From NCBI GenBank assembly GCA_016928395.1, contig JAFGKV010000111.1, positions 1 through 6,507 of the forward strand: a stretch of DNA of 6,507 nt, written 5' to 3'. This stretch comes from Candidatus Fermentibacterota bacterium. GTDB taxonomy: Bacteria; JAFGKV01. A program made the translations under genes and the position numbers. Below the pieces are notes generated by a model. The model worked only from the letters and a program-made list of their open reading frames with translations. It was not told the DNA's origin and made no database searches. This document shows, in pieces, positions 5,892 to 6,507 of the stretch (the first letter of the stretch is position 1; each line of letters starts with the position of its first letter).

Positions 5892-6025
5892 TCTCCTCTC
5901 AGTAGGTGAGGGTCAGACGTGCAAGAGGACAATCGCAGGTGCTTGACCCGCTCTTCGTCATCCTGCAACTTGATCATGTAGTCCTCCATTGTCCATCCCG
6001 GAGGAACGTGTGCGGTGCTGATCAT
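5885..6025 (-). CDS. Short hypothetical ORF upstream of the peptidase-like gene
   Basis: ATG at 6025 to TAG at 5885, 46 residues (beginning MISTAHVPPGW, then an acidic stretch LQDDEERVKHLR). No Shine-Dalgarno is evident and no family is recognised. It overlaps the start of the plus-strand toxin gene by 11 bases, head to head. It could be a leader peptide, a fragment of a lost gene or simply an open frame. Confidence 0.15.
   Translation of the reverse strand: MISTAHVPPGWTMEDYMIKLQDDEERVKHLRLSSCTSDPHLLRGES
5893..5900 (-). promoter_or_regulatory. Strong Shine-Dalgarno-like motif without an in-frame start
   Basis: The minus strand reads GAGAGGAG, preceded directly by an in-frame TGA (5899-5901). 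In the frame of the 743-residue protein no ATG, GTG or TTG occurs between it and the ATG at 5850, more than 40 bases away. It may be a leftover ribosome site from an earlier gene start, or chance. Confidence 0.3.
6000..6004 (+). promoter_or_regulatory. Shine-Dalgarno deciding the GTG start at 6015
   Basis: GGAGG lies 10 bases before the GTG at 6015. Closer GTG codons at 6008 and 6010 are in frames that stop quickly, and the later in-frame GTG at 6042 has no such motif, so 6015 is favoured. Confidence 0.55.
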
Positions 6026-6326
6026 CTATTCGCATAGTCAGGTGCCTATTCGACTTACCCGAGAGCGTTGGCGCCACATCGTCAGCCGGCACCCCGAGAT
6101 GGCCGACAAGCAAGATCTTGTGGTCCAGACGCTTGCCGAACCCGATCTGGTCCAGGACGGGGATTTCGGCGCATTGATGGCAATCAGATGGTACCCAGAG
6201 CTGATTGATGGGGGAGCTTTCGTTGTGATGGTGTACCGAGAGGTGAGCGAGTCGGATGGATTTGTGATCACCACCTACCTCACCCGGAGGCCTTCCGAGA
6301 GGAGATCAATCGTATGGAAGCGCTGA
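6015..6326 (+). CDS. Probable BECR-type (barnase/EndoU/colicin/RelE-like) RNase toxin
   Basis: Protein of 103 residues starting at GTG. The pattern IRLTRERWRHIVSRHPEM (residues 12-29), a central acidic helix region ending LAEPDLV, a strand AFVVMVYRE (68-76) and a final strand GFVITTYLTRR (82-92) matches the small PBECR-like nucleases found in phage and TA contexts, as I remember the family. Candidate active-site residues are His21, His26, Tyr74, Arg75 and the Thr pair near 86-87, but I cannot assign them individually. Residues 1-9 are poorly conserved in character, so the true start could be near residue 10. The downstream DUF2283 gene overlaps it by 13 bases, the arrangement expected for a toxin-antitoxin pair. 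Toxicity is inferred, not shown. Confidence 0.8.
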   Translation: MLIIYSHSQVPIRLTRERWRHIVSRHPEMADKQDLVVQTLAEPDLVQDGDFGALMAIRWYPELIDGGAFVVMVYREVSESDGFVITTYLTRRPSERRSIVWKR

Positions 6327-6507
6327 GGATTCTCGAGAAGCCAACCGACGTGACGTGGGAGTACGACGAGGAGGCCGATGTGTTGTACCTTTCGATGGGC
6401 GAGCCTCGGCCTGCCATGGGCATCGACATCGGCGAGGGTACTATCGTCCGCTACGATGAGGACTCCGGCGAGGTCGTCGGCCTGACGGTCACGGGCGTAC
6501 GAGCCCG
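6314..6507 (+). CDS. DUF2283 protein, probable antitoxin partner (cut by window end)
   Basis: The first 64 codons are visible. The sequence WEYDEEADVLYLSMGEP, then IDIGEGTIVRYDEDSGEVVGLTVTGV, is the characteristic DUF2283 pattern (YDxxADvLYi, then an acidic turn and VVGL). These small beta-rich proteins are commonly encoded next to putative RNase toxins, and an antitoxin role is the usual suggestion. The ATG at 6314 lies 9 bases after GGAG (6301-6304) and inside the last codons of the upstream gene, so translation is probably coupled. Family members are about 60-90 residues, so the 3' end should lie shortly beyond the window. Confidence 0.85.
   Translation, partial: MEALRILEKPTDVTWEYDEEADVLYLSMGEPRPAMGIDIGEGTIVRYDEDSGEVVGLTVTGVRA

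Noticed and set aside
5155-5946. Plus-strand open frame of about 263 codons antisense to the peptidase-like gene
   Set aside because: Rich in His, Arg and Pro as expected from the reverse reading of GC-rich codons; the minus-strand frame has the motifs and the paralogues.
5943-5977. TTGACC as a -35 box for the plus-strand TA pair
   Set aside because: No acceptable -10 lies 16-18 bases downstream; the extended -10 at 5883-5891 is a better candidate.
5971-6024. Two TGATCA hexamers (5971-5976 and 6019-6024) as a paired operator
   Set aside because: Six-base palindromes this short occur by chance, the 42-base gap does not suggest cooperative binding, and the flanks differ.
1-6507. CRISPR array, tRNA or rRNA
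   Set aside because: No regularly spaced repeats and no tRNA- or rRNA-like conserved segments were seen; the repeats present are coding paralogy.

Overview
The window is GC-rich by eye and uses Shine-Dalgarno-led genes (several clear GGAGG/AGGAGG motifs), which fits a bacterial chromosome. The mix of toxin-antitoxin (TA) modules, secreted proteins and broken gene copies suggests an accessory region. No marker gene is present, so I do not assign a phylum.

Layout: almost everything lies on the minus strand, read from right to left. At 3619-5850 a 743-residue protein carries a C-terminal domain with the His and Cys signature of caspase/gingipain-type (clan CD) peptidases. Twelve bases downstream follows a 314-residue protein (2662-3606) with a plausible signal peptide and TPR-like helices. 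A second helical protein (329 residues, 1459-2448) is its diverged paralogue. Directly upstream of that paralogue, at 2465-2623, lies a relic of the C-terminal tail of a second copy of the peptidase-like gene, with the same stop, Shine-Dalgarno and start arrangement. The best reading is a duplicated two-gene unit (peptidase-like plus helical secreted partner) whose second peptidase gene has been deleted down to its tail. An N-terminal fragment of a further peptidase-like copy lies at 763-1083, and a possible tail of that copy lies at the left edge (3-80).

Between those two fragments sits a complete Phd/YefM-PIN toxin-antitoxin operon (vapB 488-742, vapC 115-504). Its promoter and a palindromic operator can be read directly. 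The right end, on the plus strand, holds a second probable toxin-antitoxin pair: a 103-residue protein resembling BECR-type RNase toxins (6015-6326), overlapping a DUF2283 protein (6314 to the window end). The two modules bracket the peptidase/helical array, and each abuts an apparently incomplete end of a peptidase-like gene.

The 375 bases at 1084-1458 hold no convincing gene. They contain an 11-bp perfect hairpin and several shorter ones. The most interesting content is the recurring, partly decayed peptidase plus TPR-like unit. Its function cannot be read from the sequence alone.
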